Shown here piece after piece: positions 27,871 to 37,636 of a stretch of DNA of 64,000 nucleotides. The notes beneath the pieces were generated by a model. That model ran no database searches. It was given only the letters and a program-made list of their open reading frames with translations, and was not told the origin of the DNA. Every line of letters begins with the position of its first letter. Position 1 is the first letter of the stretch. Position numbers and translations under genes: made by a program. The stretch is from Pollutimonas harenae (GTDB lineage: Bacteria; Pseudomonadota; Gammaproteobacteria; Burkholderiales; Burkholderiaceae_B). The stretch lies in NCBI RefSeq assembly GCF_004153685.1, contig NZ_SDQD01000002.1:1054001-1118000 (forward strand), in the 5' to 3' direction.

Positions 27871-29295
27871 TCAGTCGATTTCGCCGTTATGGCCTTGAGG
27901 GGCCTCTTCGGCCTCCTGAACTGCTTTTTTGACTGGAGTTTCCTTTTTTCGCTCTAGCGCGGCTGCAAAAAAGCCGTCGGTTTGATGACGGTCTGGACGC
28001 AGGCGTAAAAAAGGCCCTTCGAGTGTCAGATTTTCACAACGATCTGACGCTATTTTGCCTGCATCAAGCAGGATAAAACCGGGATTTTCAGCTAAAAAGC
28101 GCTCAACCTGCTCTTCGTTCTCTTCGGGCAGGATGCTGCAGGTGGCATAGACCAGCCGACCACCTGGGGCGACACAGCGCGCAGCCTGGCGCAATATGCT
28201 GGCCTGTGTGTCACGCAAGGCCTGCAGCGACTCAGGATGCTGGCGCCATTTCAGGTCGGGATTGCGGCGCAAGGTACCCAAACCGCTGCAGGGCGCATCG
28301 ACCAATACCCGATGTGCCTTGCCGCGCAAGCGCTTCACCCGCTGATCATTATCGGGGTTGATGACCACCGGGACGATATTGGACAAGCCACTGCGGGCAA
28401 AGCGAGGCTTGGCCCGTGCCAAGCGGGCCGCCGATACATCGAAGGCATACAAGCGGCCGGTGGAGCGCATCAGCGCACCCAGCAGCAAAGTCTTGCCGCC
28501 AGCACCGGCACAATAGTCGATGATCATTTCACCGCGCTTGGGCGCAACCAGCGAAACCAGGATCTGACTGCCTTCATCCTGAACTTCAATTTCACCCTTT
28601 TCAAACATAGGCCAGCGATTGACGGGCGGGCGCCCCTGCAAGCGTATGCCCCAGGGCGAGTAAGGCGTGGGCTCGGGATCGTAGCGTAAGCCGGGGCCGG
28701 CACGCATTTGCTTGAGCATGTCCGCACGGTCGGCCTTGAGTGGATTGACCCGGATATCGAGGGGCGCGGGCAAGTTCAACGCTCTGATCAGCTCATCGGC
28801 ATCGTCCAGCGATGCCAGGCGTTCGTCCAGCCAATCAGGCAGACTATCGCGTACCGCGCGCGCCAGGCTCTCGGTGGCAATGCCTTGCACATGCGCGAGC
28901 CACTGCTGTTCGGTTTCCGACAGACCGGTGTTGAGTACTGATTTATCGAAGACCGATGCCAGACCCAATATGGCCAGGCGCCGCGCAGCCGGGCCAGTGC
29001 CGCTTTCGGCAAACTGCCGGTAGCGGCGCAAATGGCGCAAGACGTCGAACACCGCTTCGGCCACTTCGCCGCGGTCGCGCGAACCCAGTTTGGGATGCGC
29101 TCGAAACCAATGCGACAAAGATGCATCGGCGGGATACTCCCACTGCAGGATTTCACCCAATGCACTGCGCACCTGCTCGATGCGCGCCGCTGCCATGACA
29201 TAAGGCCGCCCCACCGGGCTGGCCTGTTCTTGGCGCCGCATCGGGGCCGCCTTGCGGGTTTCCCGGCCACGCCGAGGTTTATCAGTACTATTCAT
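27871..29295 (-). CDS. rsmB: RsmB-type rRNA (cytosine-C5) methyltransferase
   Basis: NOL1/NOP2/Sun-family SAM-dependent RNA methyltransferase of 474 residues, most like RsmB, which makes m5C967 in 16S rRNA. A NusB-like N-terminal region (about residues 30-165, RSALGEILQWEYPADASLSHW) is followed by the catalytic domain with SAM motif IIDYCAGAGGKTLLL, the catalytic DAPCSGLGTLRRNPDLKW and the second Cys in YATCSILPEENEEQV. The Lys/Arg-rich extremes are probably disordered. It begins six bases after purN on the same strand. Assignment to RsmB rather than a paralogue (RsmF type) rests on domain layout. Confidence 0.85.
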   Translation of the reverse strand: MNSTDKPRRGRETRKAAPMRRQEQASPVGRPYVMAAARIEQVRSALGEILQWEYPADASLSHWFRAHPKLGSRDRGEVAEAVFDVLRHLRRYRQFAESGTGPAARRLAILGLASVFDKSVLNTGLSETEQQWLAHVQGIATESLARAVRDSLPDWLDERLASLDDADELIRALNLPAPLDIRVNPLKADRADMLKQMRAGPGLRYDPEPTPYSPWGIRLQGRPPVNRWPMFEKGEIEVQDEGSQILVSLVAPKRGEMIIDYCAGAGGKTLLLGALMRSTGRLYAFDVSAARLARAKPRFARSGLSNIVPVVINPDNDQRVKRLRGKAHRVLVDAPCSGLGTLRRNPDLKWRQHPESLQALRDTQASILRQAARCVAPGGRLVYATCSILPEENEEQVERFLAENPGFILLDAGKIASDRCENLTLEGPFLRLRPDRHQTDGFFAAALERKKETPVKKAVQEAEEAPQGHNGEID

Positions 29296-29301
29296 GACGA
29301 C

Positions 29302-29982
29302 CTATTCAGATGATGCAACGCCATCAGGCGTCAGGACAAAAGAGCGGCTGGCAACGCCAGACACCTGCACGCGCTGCATGGCGTCGAGCGACACACGGCC
29401 CTGTGCCAGCCAGCCTACCACGTCGGCATACATTCTGTGCTCGACCTGCAGCACCCGCTGGGCCAGGTCATCAGGGGTATCGTCCGCCCGTACCGGCACC
29501 ATGCCCTGGGCCACGATAGGGCCATGGTCCAGCACAGGGGTCACGAAGTGTATGGTGCAGCCATGCCACTGCACACCCATGGCGAGCGCCTGCTGGTGCG
29601 TGTGCAAGCCGGGAAATGCAGGCAGCAGCGACGGATGGATATTGATCAGGCGGCCATTGAAACGCTCGACAAAAGCCGGCGTCAGCACACGCATGAAGCC
29701 GGCCAGCAGCACATAGTGAGGCTGATAGGCCTCGATGGCCTCGGCCAGCGCGGCATCGAAGGCCTCGCGGCTATCGTAGTCGCGATGCGGCACCACTGCC
29801 GTCGGGATGCCATGCGCCTGTGCCCATTCCAGGCCGGCCGCGTCGGCCTTGTTGGCCATGACAGCCGATACGGTGGCAGGCAAGTGACCAGCTTGCACCG
29901 TATTGACTATGGTTTGCATGTTGGAACCGCGCCCGGATATCAGCACGACGAAGCGACAGGCGGGTGAAGAAGAAACGTCCAA
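29302..29982 (-). CDS. purN: Phosphoribosylglycinamide formyltransferase PurN
   Basis: Folate-dependent GAR transformylase (226 residues) of de novo purine synthesis. Conserved segments are VVLISGRGSNMQTI at the N-terminus, the catalytic INIHPSLLPAFPGLHTHQQAL (Asn and His), TIHFVTPVLDHGPIVAQ and the catalytic Asp in that motif. No ATG is available near the conserved start. I chose TTG at 29982 (first residues MDVSSSPACRF), nine bases after an AGGA ribosome site; a longer frame upstream overlaps ribF on the other strand and looks non-coding. Divergent from ribF across 47 bases. Confidence 0.92.
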   Translation of the reverse strand: MDVSSSPACRFVVLISGRGSNMQTIVNTVQAGHLPATVSAVMANKADAAGLEWAQAHGIPTAVVPHRDYDSREAFDAALAEAIEAYQPHYVLLAGFMRVLTPAFVERFNGRLINIHPSLLPAFPGLHTHQQALAMGVQWHGCTIHFVTPVLDHGPIVAQGMVPVRADDTPDDLAQRVLQVEHRMYADVVGWLAQGRVSLDAMQRVQVSGVASRSFVLTPDGVASSE

Positions 29983-30029
29983 GACAATAATTCCTGAGTA
30001 AGGCAGCACAAGATTGTAAACTCTCGGGT

Positions 30030-30995
30030 GTGAAAACATCTCCTTCCATTTATCGCACCCTGCCCCGCCACGACAGCCAGCAAGCCAGCGCCGTGACAAT
30101 AGGCAACTTTGACGGTGTCCATCGCGGACACCAGGCTATTCTGGCACGCGTCCGCGAACAGGCCATTGAGCGTGGGCTGGCCGCGACCGTCATGACCTTC
30201 GACCCACACCCGCGCACGTATTTTGCGTTGCGCGGGCAGCGGCCCGAACTTGTGCCCACCCAGATCAGCGGCCTGCGCGACAAGCTGACCGCCTTGTCCG
30301 CTCACGGGCTGGACCAAATCATACTGGAACGCTTTAATCAAGCGCTGGCCGATATGTCGGCTGAAGACTTCATCCGGCAATTGCTGGTGCAGGGTCTGAA
30401 TACCCGCTGGCTGTTGGTGGGCGAAGATTTTCGCTACGGCCACAAACGCAGCGGCGACATCGAACTATTGCGCCATGCCGGACAGCAATACGGCTTTGAA
30501 GTCGAGACAATTGCCGATGTGGCCGACGAGCATGGTCATCGCATATCAAGCTCTGAGCTGCGCACTGCACTGGCGGTGGGCCAACTGGAACGCGCCGAAC
30601 ACTTGCTGGGCCACAGCTACCGCCTGAGTGGTCACGTGATCCATGGCCAAAAGCTGGGCCGCAGCATAGGCTACCCTACGCTGAACGTAAAAGTACCCTC
30701 GCAATGCGCCTTGCGCTCGGGCGTTTACGTAGTGCGCGCCCACGGGCTGGGGCCGCAACCCATCAACGGTGTAGCAAGCCTGGGTGTACGGCCAACCATT
30801 TCGCACAACGGACGCCTGATGCTCGAAGTGCACCTGCTCGACTGTCAAATAGACGCATACGGTAAACTCACGTGTGTTGAATTTCTTGAATATCTGCGGG
30901 ACGAAGAAAAATTTCCCGACCTACCCACTATGATCGCCGCCATCGATAACGATGTGCAATGCGCTCGCGACCATTTCGCACTCCATGGACTATAG
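30030..30995 (+). CDS. ribF: Bifunctional riboflavin kinase / FAD synthetase RibF
   Basis: Enzyme of 321 residues making FMN and then FAD from riboflavin. The N-terminal nucleotidyltransferase domain shows [26 protein letters not shown] and [15 protein letters not shown]. The C-terminal kinase domain shows [20 protein letters not shown] and [11 protein letters not shown]. Translation starts at a GTG. The last 11 bases overlap ileS, so ribF-ileS-lspA form a coupled operon, an order found in many proteobacteria. Confidence 0.96.
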   Translation: MKTSPSIYRTLPRHDSQQASAVTIGNFDGVHRGHQAILARVREQAIERGLAATVMTFDPHPRTYFALRGQRPELVPTQISGLRDKLTALSAHGLDQIILERFNQALADMSAEDFIRQLLVQGLNTRWLLVGEDFRYGHKRSGDIELLRHAGQQYGFEVETIADVADEHGHRISSSELRTALAVGQLERAEHLLGHSYRLSGHVIHGQKLGRSIGYPTLNVKVPSQCALRSGVYVVRAHGLGPQPINGVASLGVRPTISHNGRLMLEVHLLDCQIDAYGKLTCVEFLEYLRDEEKFPDLPTMIAAIDNDVQCARDHFALHGL

Positions 30996-33828
30996 AAATA
31001 CCCTGAATTTGCCCGATACCCCCTTCCCCATGCGGGGCGACCTTGCCAGGCGCGAGCCGGGCTGGATTGCCGAATGGGAAGAAAACAAGGTTTACGCAGC
31101 CATACGCGAAGCCAGCAAGGGCCGGCCCAAGTTCGTTCTGCACGACGGCCCCCCCTATGCCAACGGCGACATCCATATAGGGCATGCGGTCAACAAAATC
31201 CTGAAAGACATCATCGTCAAGAGCCGCGCCATGGCCGGCTACGATGCCGTCTACGTACCGGGCTGGGACTGCCATGGCATGCCCATCGAAATCCAGATCG
31301 AAAAAAAATACGGCAAACACCTGCCTGTGGCCGAAGTACAGTCCAAGGCACGGGCCTACGCGCTTGAGCAGATCGACCGCCAGCGCAAAGATTTCAAACG
31401 GCTGGGCGTGCTGGGCGACTGGGACAACCCCTACCTGACCATGAACTTCGGCAACGAGGCCGATGAATTGCGCGCGCTGGCGCGCATCATGGAAAAAGGC
31501 TATGTCTTTCGCGGCTTGAAACCGGTGAACTGGTGTTTCGACTGCGGCTCCGCGCTGGCCGAGGCCGAGGTCGAGTACGCCGACCGGAAAGATCCCTCGG
31601 TACACGTGGCGTTCAAATTCAGCGACAAGCAAAAGCTGGCTCATGCCTTTGGTTTGCCCGAAGTCGACGACGGCGCCATAGTCATCTGGACCACCACACC
31701 CTGGACGCTGCCGTCCAACCAGGCCCTTAACGTACACCCCGAGTTCGACTACGCGCTGGTCAAGCTCGATCAGCCACGCAGCACGGGCTCGTTGCTGCTG
31801 CTGGCCAAAGACTTGGTTGAGTCCTGCCTGGAGCAATGGAAACTAAGCGGCGAGATCATTGCCACCGCCAAGGGCGATGCCCTCACCAATCTTGAGTTCA
31901 AGCATCCGCTGTACGACGTACACGAAGGCTACCAGCGCATGTCGCCTATCTATCTGGGTGACTACGTTACGCTCGATAGCGGCACCGGCGTGGTGCACTC
32001 GGCGCCTGCCTACGGTATTGAAGACTTTGTCTCCTGCAAAGCCCACGGCATGAGCGATGACCAGATCATCAATCCCGTCATGGGTGACGGCCACTATCTC
32101 GAAAGCCTGCCCTTGTTTGGCGGCATGATGATCTGGAAGGCCAATCCCGTTATCGTCGAGGCGCTGCAAGAGGCCGGCAGCCTGTTGCATACCGAGCCCT
32201 TGTCACACAGCTATATGCACTGCTGGCGTCATAAGACGCCGGTGATCTATCGCGCCACCAGCCAATGGTTCGCAGGCATGGACCGTCAGCCCAAAACAGG
32301 CAAGACGCTGCGCGAGGCCGCACTGGAAGGCGTGGACAACACCGAGTTCTATCCAGCCTGGGGCCGGGCACGACTGCACGCCATGATTGCCAATCGTCCC
32401 GACTGGACCTTGTCCAGGCAGCGCCAATGGGGTGTGCCCATGGCTTTCTTCGTACACAAGGAAACCGGCGAACTGCATCCACGCACGCCCGAGCTCATGG
32501 AGCAGGTTGCGCAGCGCGTCGAGCAGCATGGCATTGAAGCCTGGCAATCACTCGATCCGGTCGAGCTGCTGGGCGATGAGGCCAGCCAGTATGAAAAGAA
32601 CCGCGACACGCTCGACGTCTGGTTTGATTCAGGGACCACCCATGCAACGGTATTGGGTGGTCAGGATCACAGCGTCAAGGGGTCGCATGCCGACGAGCTG
32701 ACCTGGCCCGCCGACCTCTATCTCGAGGGCTCGGACCAGCACCGAGGCTGGTTCCACTCTTCTTTGCTTACCGGTTGCATGCTGTATGGTCGCCCACCCT
32801 ACAAGGCCTTGCTGACGCACGGCTTTGTGGTCGATGGCCAGGGCCGCAAAATGAGCAAATCGGTTGGTAACGTCATTGCGCCGCAAAAAATCTCCGATTC
32901 ACTGGGTGCCGAGATTCTACGGCTGTGGACAGCATCTACCGATTACTCGGGCGAGCTGTCGATTTCCGATGAAATCCTCAAACGCGTGGTAGAAGGCTAT
33001 CGCCGTATACGCAATACCCTGAAGTTCCTGCTGGGCAACCTGCAAGACTTCAACCCCGCTACGGATATGGTCGAGCAGGAACATCTGTTCGAGATCGATC
33101 GCTACGCACTGGCCATGACGGCTGCCATGCAGGCCGAAGTCCTCGACTGCTACAAGCGTTACGAATTCCATCCTGCCGTATCGCGTCTGCAAATCTTCTG
33201 CTCCGAAGACCTGGGCGCATTCTATCTCGACGTGCTCAAAGACCGCTTGTACACCGCAGGCAAAACCAGCGTAGCGCGCCGTTCGGCTCAAACTGCGGTA
33301 TATCACGTCACACACACCTTACTGAAGCTATTGGCACCCATCGTGTCGTTTACTGCGGAAGAAGCCTGGAAAGATCTGCATATGCATCGCGAAGTGCCCA
33401 GCATCTTCACCGAGTTGTTTCACGCCCTGCCCGATCAGGTCGATGCGCAACTGCTGCGCGATAAATGGGACCGTCTGCGCGAGATCCGCGCCGATGCCAT
33501 GCGCAATATCGAAGCCGTACGCAGCACCGGCGAGATCGGTTCATCTCTTGCGGCCGAGCTCGACATTCATGCCAGCGGCAACGATTATCAACTGCTGACC
33601 AGCCTGGGCGACGATTTGCGCTTTGTGTTGATCGTGTCGCGTGCAAGCGTACACCAGCAAACTTCTGACGACGCTTTGAGCATCCAGGTCCAGCCCACCC
33701 ATCAACCCAAGTGTGAGCGTTGCTGGCACCATCGGGAAGATGTCGGCGTCGACCCGGAACACCCAGCCATTTGCGGGCGTTGCGTCAGCAATTTGTTTGG
33801 CCAGGGCGAAGCGCGTCAACATGCCTGA
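30985..33828 (+). CDS. ileS: Isoleucyl-tRNA synthetase
   Basis: Class I aminoacyl-tRNA synthetase of 947 residues charging tRNA-Ile. The HIGH signature is in [13 protein letters not shown] (about residue 60) and KMSKS in [11 protein letters not shown] (about 620). The CP1 editing domain contains [13 protein letters not shown], and the C-terminal zinc site reads CERCWHH...CGRC. Type I (E. coli-like, mupirocin-sensitive class) by length and zinc site. The ATG at 30985 ([20 protein letters not shown]) matches the family; the frame extends to a GTG inside ribF but those residues are not conserved. Confidence 0.97.
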   Translation: MDYRNTLNLPDTPFPMRGDLARREPGWIAEWEENKVYAAIREASKGRPKFVLHDGPPYANGDIHIGHAVNKILKDIIVKSRAMAGYDAVYVPGWDCHGMPIEIQIEKKYGKHLPVAEVQSKARAYALEQIDRQRKDFKRLGVLGDWDNPYLTMNFGNEADELRALARIMEKGYVFRGLKPVNWCFDCGSALAEAEVEYADRKDPSVHVAFKFSDKQKLAHAFGLPEVDDGAIVIWTTTPWTLPSNQALNVHPEFDYALVKLDQPRSTGSLLLLAKDLVESCLEQWKLSGEIIATAKGDALTNLEFKHPLYDVHEGYQRMSPIYLGDYVTLDSGTGVVHSAPAYGIEDFVSCKAHGMSDDQIINPVMGDGHYLESLPLFGGMMIWKANPVIVEALQEAGSLLHTEPLSHSYMHCWRHKTPVIYRATSQWFAGMDRQPKTGKTLREAALEGVDNTEFYPAWGRARLHAMIANRPDWTLSRQRQWGVPMAFFVHKETGELHPRTPELMEQVAQRVEQHGIEAWQSLDPVELLGDEASQYEKNRDTLDVWFDSGTTHATVLGGQDHSVKGSHADELTWPADLYLEGSDQHRGWFHSSLLTGCMLYGRPPYKALLTHGFVVDGQGRKMSKSVGNVIAPQKISDSLGAEILRLWTASTDYSGELSISDEILKRVVEGYRRIRNTLKFLLGNLQDFNPATDMVEQEHLFEIDRYALAMTAAMQAEVLDCYKRYEFHPAVSRLQIFCSEDLGAFYLDVLKDRLYTAGKTSVARRSAQTAVYHVTHTLLKLLAPIVSFTAEEAWKDLHMHREVPSIFTELFHALPDQVDAQLLRDKWDRLREIRADAMRNIEAVRSTGEIGSSLAAELDIHASGNDYQLLTSLGDDLRFVLIVSRASVHQQTSDDALSIQVQPTHQPKCERCWHHREDVGVDPEHPAICGRCVSNLFGQGEARQHA

Positions 33829-34369
33829 GGTTCGCAGCGGCAACCAGCCCGCAACCCGCAATCAACCTGGCCGGCCCCTACAGTTCTGGGGCTGGATAGG
33901 GGTCGCGCTGGCCATTGTAGTGGTCGATCAGATCACCAAGCTCTATTTTGATCAGGCCCTGCAATACGGTGAGCGCTGGCATGTACTGCCATTTTTCGAC
34001 TTCACACTGCTGTATAACCCCGGTGCTGCCTTCAGCTTCCTGGCTGGCGGCCAGGGCTGGCAGCGCTGGCTGTTCACTGCAATCGCTCTGGGTGCCACCG
34101 GCCTGATCATCCACCTGCTGCGACGCAACCCGCAACAGGGGCTATTTTGTGCATCGCTAACATGTATTCTGGGTGGTGCAATCGGTAACGTAATCGATCG
34201 CATACAGCATGGCCACGTCATTGATTTTCTGCTGTTTTATTGGGATAGTTGGTATTTCCCCGCTTTCAACGTGGCGGACGTTGCCATTACCTGCGGCGCC
34301 ATCCTGCTGATCCTTGATGAAATCCGACGTATGCGCCATGAAAAGCGCAAAAAGGACAGTGCAGACTAA
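33821..34369 (+). CDS. lspA: Lipoprotein signal peptidase (signal peptidase II)
   Basis: Inner-membrane aspartic peptidase of 182 residues that cleaves prolipoproteins before the lipidated Cys. Four hydrophobic segments are visible, and the catalytic aspartates are in [15 protein letters not shown] and [10 protein letters not shown]. The upstream part (about 15 residues) is polar and precedes the first membrane helix [18 protein letters not shown]. The ATG at 33821 overlaps the last 8 bases of ileS. A local client lipoprotein is PqiC at 45822-46469. Confidence 0.95.
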   Translation: MPEVRSGNQPATRNQPGRPLQFWGWIGVALAIVVVDQITKLYFDQALQYGERWHVLPFFDFTLLYNPGAAFSFLAGGQGWQRWLFTAIALGATGLIIHLLRRNPQQGLFCASLTCILGGAIGNVIDRIQHGHVIDFLLFYWDSWYFPAFNVADVAITCGAILLILDEIRRMRHEKRKKDSAD

Positions 34370-34410
34370 GTGCTGCATCCCGGCCTAATTCGACAAGAGC
34401 ACATGACCTT

Positions 34411-35616
34411 ATGCTGGAACTTGCAAACAAACGTATAGTCCTGGGACTGACCGGGGGCATAGCCTGCTACAAGCTGGCTGAGTTCGTGCGCCGTGCGCAA
34501 GACCAGGGTGCCGTCATCGATGTGGTCATGACTGAAGCCGCTACTCACTTCATCACGCCGGTGACCATGCAGGCCTTGTCGGGCCGCCCAGTATTCGTGG
34601 ACACCTGGGACGCTCGCATCGCCAACAATATGGCGCATATCAACCTGACTCGCGGCGCGGACGCCATACTGATCGCACCGGCCAGCACCGACTTCATCGC
34701 CAAGCTGGCTCACGGCCAAGCCAACGACCTGCTGTCCACCCTATGCGTTGCCAAAGGTGCCTGCCCCTTGCTGGTGGCCCCCGCCATGAATCGCGAAATG
34801 TGGCTGCACCCCGCCACACAGCGCAATGTGGCGCAGCTGCAAGCAGACGGCGCAGCTATCCTCGGACCAGCCGAAGGCGATCAGGCCTGCGGCGAGATCG
34901 GCAGCGGACGCATGCTCGAGGCCAATGAACTGCTTGTCGAGCTGATTGCTTATTTCCAGCCCAAGACTCTGTCCGGACGCCAGGTGTTGATCACGGCCGG
35001 GCCCACCTCCGAAAAAATCGATCCGGTGCGTGTGCTCACCAACCGGTCATCCGGCAAAATGGGGTATGCCATCGCCCAGGCCGCCCGCGAAGCGGGGGCG
35101 CAGGTTGTGCTGGTATCCGGGCCTACCGCCCTAGCAACCCCATACGGTGTCAATCGTATCAATGTTGAAAGTGCAGCGCAGATGCATGCCGCCGTCATGA
35201 GCGAAGCCCGCAACAGCGATATTTTCATTGCAGTGGCCGCAGTAGCCGACTGGCACGTGGCAAATGCCAGCGACAGCAAGCTCAAGAAAAAAGCCGACGG
35301 GCATGCGCCCGAACTGCAGTTTTCAGTAAACCCCGATATTCTGGCCGACGTGGCCGGCATGGTTTCCGGCCCATTTTGCGTAGGCTTCGCCGCCGAAACC
35401 GAAAACCTGCACCAGAACGCCGAGGCCAAGCGTCAGCGTAAAGGGGTGCCGATGCTGGTCGGAAACCTGGCTCAACAAGCCATGAACGCCGATACCACCG
35501 AACTCGTGTTATTCAGCTCGCAAGGTGCGCAAGCATTACCTGTGCTACCCAAGCTCGATGCTGCACGCAGACTGGTCCGGGAAATTGCCCAACAGTCATC
35601 GACTCCCCACCAGTAA
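34411..35616 (+). CDS. coaBC: Bifunctional phosphopantothenoylcysteine decarboxylase / phosphopantothenate-cysteine ligase
   Basis: Two-domain enzyme of 401 residues for two steps of coenzyme A synthesis. The N-terminal FMN-dependent CoaC part shows LGLTGGIACYKLAEFVRR, the catalytic His in NMAHINL (about 75), APAMNREMW and the catalytic Cys in ACGEIGSGRM (about 158). The C-terminal CoaB part shows LITAGPTSEKIDPVRVLTN, NRSSGKMGYAIA and a KLKK-type CTP/phosphopantothenate site. Length and order match E. coli Dfp. It follows lspA by 41 bases and precedes dedA by 23. Confidence 0.96.
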   Translation: MLELANKRIVLGLTGGIACYKLAEFVRRAQDQGAVIDVVMTEAATHFITPVTMQALSGRPVFVDTWDARIANNMAHINLTRGADAILIAPASTDFIAKLAHGQANDLLSTLCVAKGACPLLVAPAMNREMWLHPATQRNVAQLQADGAAILGPAEGDQACGEIGSGRMLEANELLVELIAYFQPKTLSGRQVLITAGPTSEKIDPVRVLTNRSSGKMGYAIAQAAREAGAQVVLVSGPTALATPYGVNRINVESAAQMHAAVMSEARNSDIFIAVAAVADWHVANASDSKLKKKADGHAPELQFSVNPDILADVAGMVSGPFCVGFAAETENLHQNAEAKRQRKGVPMLVGNLAQQAMNADTTELVLFSSQGAQALPVLPKLDAARRLVREIAQQSSTPHQ

Positions 35617-35639
35617 CTGCCCCTTCACCACAAGGAAAT

Positions 35640-36287
35640 ATGGATCAATATATAGAATACGCCAGCACCTTCATCCAGTCGCACCAGGAATGGGCCGGGC
35701 TGATCATAGGGCTACTGACCATGGGCGAATCGCTGCTGATCATAGGGCTGGCAATCCCTGCAACCGCTTTGCTGATGCTGGTAGGCGGCCTGGTGGGTAG
35801 CGGCACACTAGAGCCGGCGCCCGTTGTGATCTGGGGTATAGCAGGCGCTGTGCTGGGCGATGCCATTTCGTACTATATTGGCCACCTGCTGGGACCAAAA
35901 ATCATACATAGCTGGCCCTTGAACAAACAGCGACGCGCCGTCGCCCGTGCACGCCTTTTTTTCTATAAGTACGGCATGCTGACCATATTCGCCGGCCGTT
36001 TCCTGGGGCCACTGCGCTCTGTGGTTCCCAGCGTAGCCGGTGTCATACGCATGCCGCACTTGCGGTTCCAGCTCGCCAATATTGCTTCAGCCATTATCTG
36101 GGTACCCGTGATGCTGCTGCCCGGCTATCTGGCGGGCCGCAGCGTCGACGCGATGCATGGCAACGGCATGAATCTCAGCCTGATATTCAGCACGGTACTG
36201 TCAGTCATTCTCGCTCTGTGGATAGCACGCGCCATGGTGCGCAAGCGTCGCACGCCCCCCACCCATAAACCGCAGGACAAAACCTGA
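35640..36287 (+). CDS. DedA-family membrane protein
   Basis: Integral membrane protein of 215 residues with several hydrophobic segments and the DedA/VTT core: [39 protein letters not shown] and [19 protein letters not shown] with the conserved Arg residues ([10 protein letters not shown]). The family is linked to undecaprenyl phosphate or phospholipid flipping and to proton-motive-force maintenance. An AAGGAA ribosome site precedes the ATG. Its position between coaBC and dut gives no specific functional hint. Confidence 0.88.
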   Translation: MDQYIEYASTFIQSHQEWAGLIIGLLTMGESLLIIGLAIPATALLMLVGGLVGSGTLEPAPVVIWGIAGAVLGDAISYYIGHLLGPKIIHSWPLNKQRRAVARARLFFYKYGMLTIFAGRFLGPLRSVVPSVAGVIRMPHLRFQLANIASAIIWVPVMLLPGYLAGRSVDAMHGNGMNLSLIFSTVLSVILALWIARAMVRKRRTPPTHKPQDKT

Positions 36288-36301
36288 ACAACGAGTACAA
36301 C

Positions 36302-36751
36302 GTGAGAAAAATAGCCTTAAAAATTCTTGATCCCCGCATGAATGACTTTCTGCCGGCCTACGCAACCAAGGGCTCGGCTGGCCTCGACCTGCGTGCTTGT
36401 ATCGACAATCCAATTACTCTGCGTCCAGGAGTCACCGAGTTAGTACCCACCGGTTTGTCGATACATATAGCCGATCCGGCCTATGCCGCCATCATCCTGC
36501 CGCGCTCCGGCCTGGGGCACAAGCACGGCATCGTACTGGGCAACCTCGTGGGTCTGATCGACTCCGACTATCAGGGTCCGCTCATGGTGTCGGCCTGGAA
36601 TCGCGGCTCCGAAGCGTTCGTGCTGCAGCCTATGGAAAGGCTGGCGCAATTGGTGGTGGTGCCTGTTCAACAAGTCGAGTTCGATATTGTCGACGAGTTC
36701 AACGACAGTGAACGCGGCACGGGTGGCTTCGGCAGCACCGGCCGTCGATGA
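36302..36751 (+). CDS. dut: Deoxyuridine 5'-triphosphate nucleotidohydrolase
   Basis: Trimeric dUTPase of 149 residues that keeps uracil out of DNA and supplies dUMP for thymidylate. The five family motifs are seen in order: [36 protein letters not shown] (catalytic Asp), [10 protein letters not shown] and the C-terminal [11 protein letters not shown] arm. The start is a GTG (GTGAGAAAAATAGCC) 14 bases after dedA. A terminator built from a DnaA-box-like palindrome follows at 36787-36826. Confidence 0.97.
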   Translation: MRKIALKILDPRMNDFLPAYATKGSAGLDLRACIDNPITLRPGVTELVPTGLSIHIADPAYAAIILPRSGLGHKHGIVLGNLVGLIDSDYQGPLMVSAWNRGSEAFVLQPMERLAQLVVVPVQQVEFDIVDEFNDSERGTGGFGSTGRR

Positions 36752-36786
36752 CCTATACGTAAGCCAAACAGCCCATATATAGGCCA

Positions 36787-36826
36787 AACGACTTATCCAC
36801 ATTTTCTGTGCATAAGTCGTTTTTCT
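36787..36826 (+). terminator. Terminator of dut containing a DnaA-box-like palindrome
   Basis: AACGACTTAT (36787-36796) and ATAAGTCGTT (36812-36821) pair perfectly, with CAC/GTG continuing the stem to an ATTTTCT loop; a T-run follows. The stem contains the exact DnaA-box sequence TTATCCACA (36793-36801) and, on the other arm, a TTATGCACA variant. It terminates dut and is convergent with livF. Confidence 0.8.
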
Positions 36827-36843
36827 TACAAGTCACAATTTCC

Positions 36844-36864
36844 CGAAAGCCACAGTACACGCCA
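36844..36864. repeat. Second half of a composite intergenic element, copy A
   Basis: CGAAAGCCACAGTACACGCC resembles CGAAAGCCATGCACCACGCC at 57019-57038 (9 identical leading bases; of the 21 bases including the next A, 16 match). In both places it lies downstream of a DnaA-box-like palindrome (TTATCCACA-N-TTTCTGTG-N-ATA). The two together look like a dispersed intergenic element; the spacer is 29 bases here and 6 in the other copy. Confidence 0.5.
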
Positions 36865-36884
36865 TCATGGATTAGCTTGTACAA

Positions 36885-36910
36885 AAACTAGCCGCCGCAA
36901 TTCAAGCGGC
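36885..36910 (-). terminator. Possible terminator at the end of livF
   Basis: On the minus strand GCCGC-TTGAATT-GCGGC forms a short stem overlapping the last livF codons and is followed by GGCTAGTTTTTG. The stem is only 5 bp and the T-run is offset, so the call is moderate. Confidence 0.4.
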
Positions 36911-37636
36911 CTCTTCCTCACCCAGGTACGCAGCACGAATCCTGGGGTTGTCCAGCAGCTGATTGGATGGCCCTTGTAATATGATTTGGCCGGATTCCAT
37001 CACGTAGGCACGCTGGCTTATCTCGAGCGCCAGTCTGGCATTTTGCTCGATCAGCAAAATAGTGACGCCTTCGGCCGCAATGGTGCGAACCACTTCGAAG
37101 ATTTTTTCAACCATGAGCGGTGCCAGCCCCATGGAGGGTTCGTCCAGCAGAAGCAGGCGTGGCCGCGAGATCATGGCACGGCCCATGGCCAGCATTTGCT
37201 GCTCACCACCCGACAGCGTGCCCGCCGACTGGCTGCGACGCTCTTGCAAGCGAGGAAAGAGCTCGAAGACATGCTCGATATCGCTGCGCACCTGATTCTG
37301 ATCTTTACGACTGTAGCCACCCATGGCCAGGTTTTCTTCTATGGTGAGCTGACCAAAAATACCCCGCCCTTCCGGCACCATGACCAGACCTTGTCGCACC
37401 AGCGTGTAGGACGGCGTGCCTGCAATGGACTTGCCATCGTAAGTGATGCTTCCGGCTGAAACGGGCACTAATCCGCATATGGCGCGCAGCGTCGTGCTTT
37501 TGCCGGCACCGTTGGCACCTATCAGACAGACCAGTTCGCCGCGCTGTACGGTGAGATCCATGCCGCGTACGGCACGAATGCCGCCGTAAGCCACTTCAAG
37601 CTGGCTGATGTCCAATAAAGTCTCTGACTCGCTCAT
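36902..37636 (-). CDS. livF: Branched-chain amino acid ABC transporter ATP-binding protein LivF
   Basis: Cytoplasmic ATPase of 244 residues energising the high-affinity Leu/Ile/Val importer. Walker A GANGAGKST (about residue 38), the ABC signature LSGGEQQMLAMGRAM and Walker B LLLLDEPSMGLAPLMV are present; the QG(I)FGQLTIEENL region is typical of LivF. Its ATG overlaps the livG stop by four bases (ATGA). Last gene of livK-H-M-G-F. Confidence 0.93.
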   Translation of the reverse strand: MSESETLLDISQLEVAYGGIRAVRGMDLTVQRGELVCLIGANGAGKSTTLRAICGLVPVSAGSITYDGKSIAGTPSYTLVRQGLVMVPEGRGIFGQLTIEENLAMGGYSRKDQNQVRSDIEHVFELFPRLQERRSQSAGTLSGGEQQMLAMGRAMISRPRLLLLDEPSMGLAPLMVEKIFEVVRTIAAEGVTILLIEQNARLALEISQRAYVMESGQIILQGPSNQLLDNPRIRAAYLGEEEAA

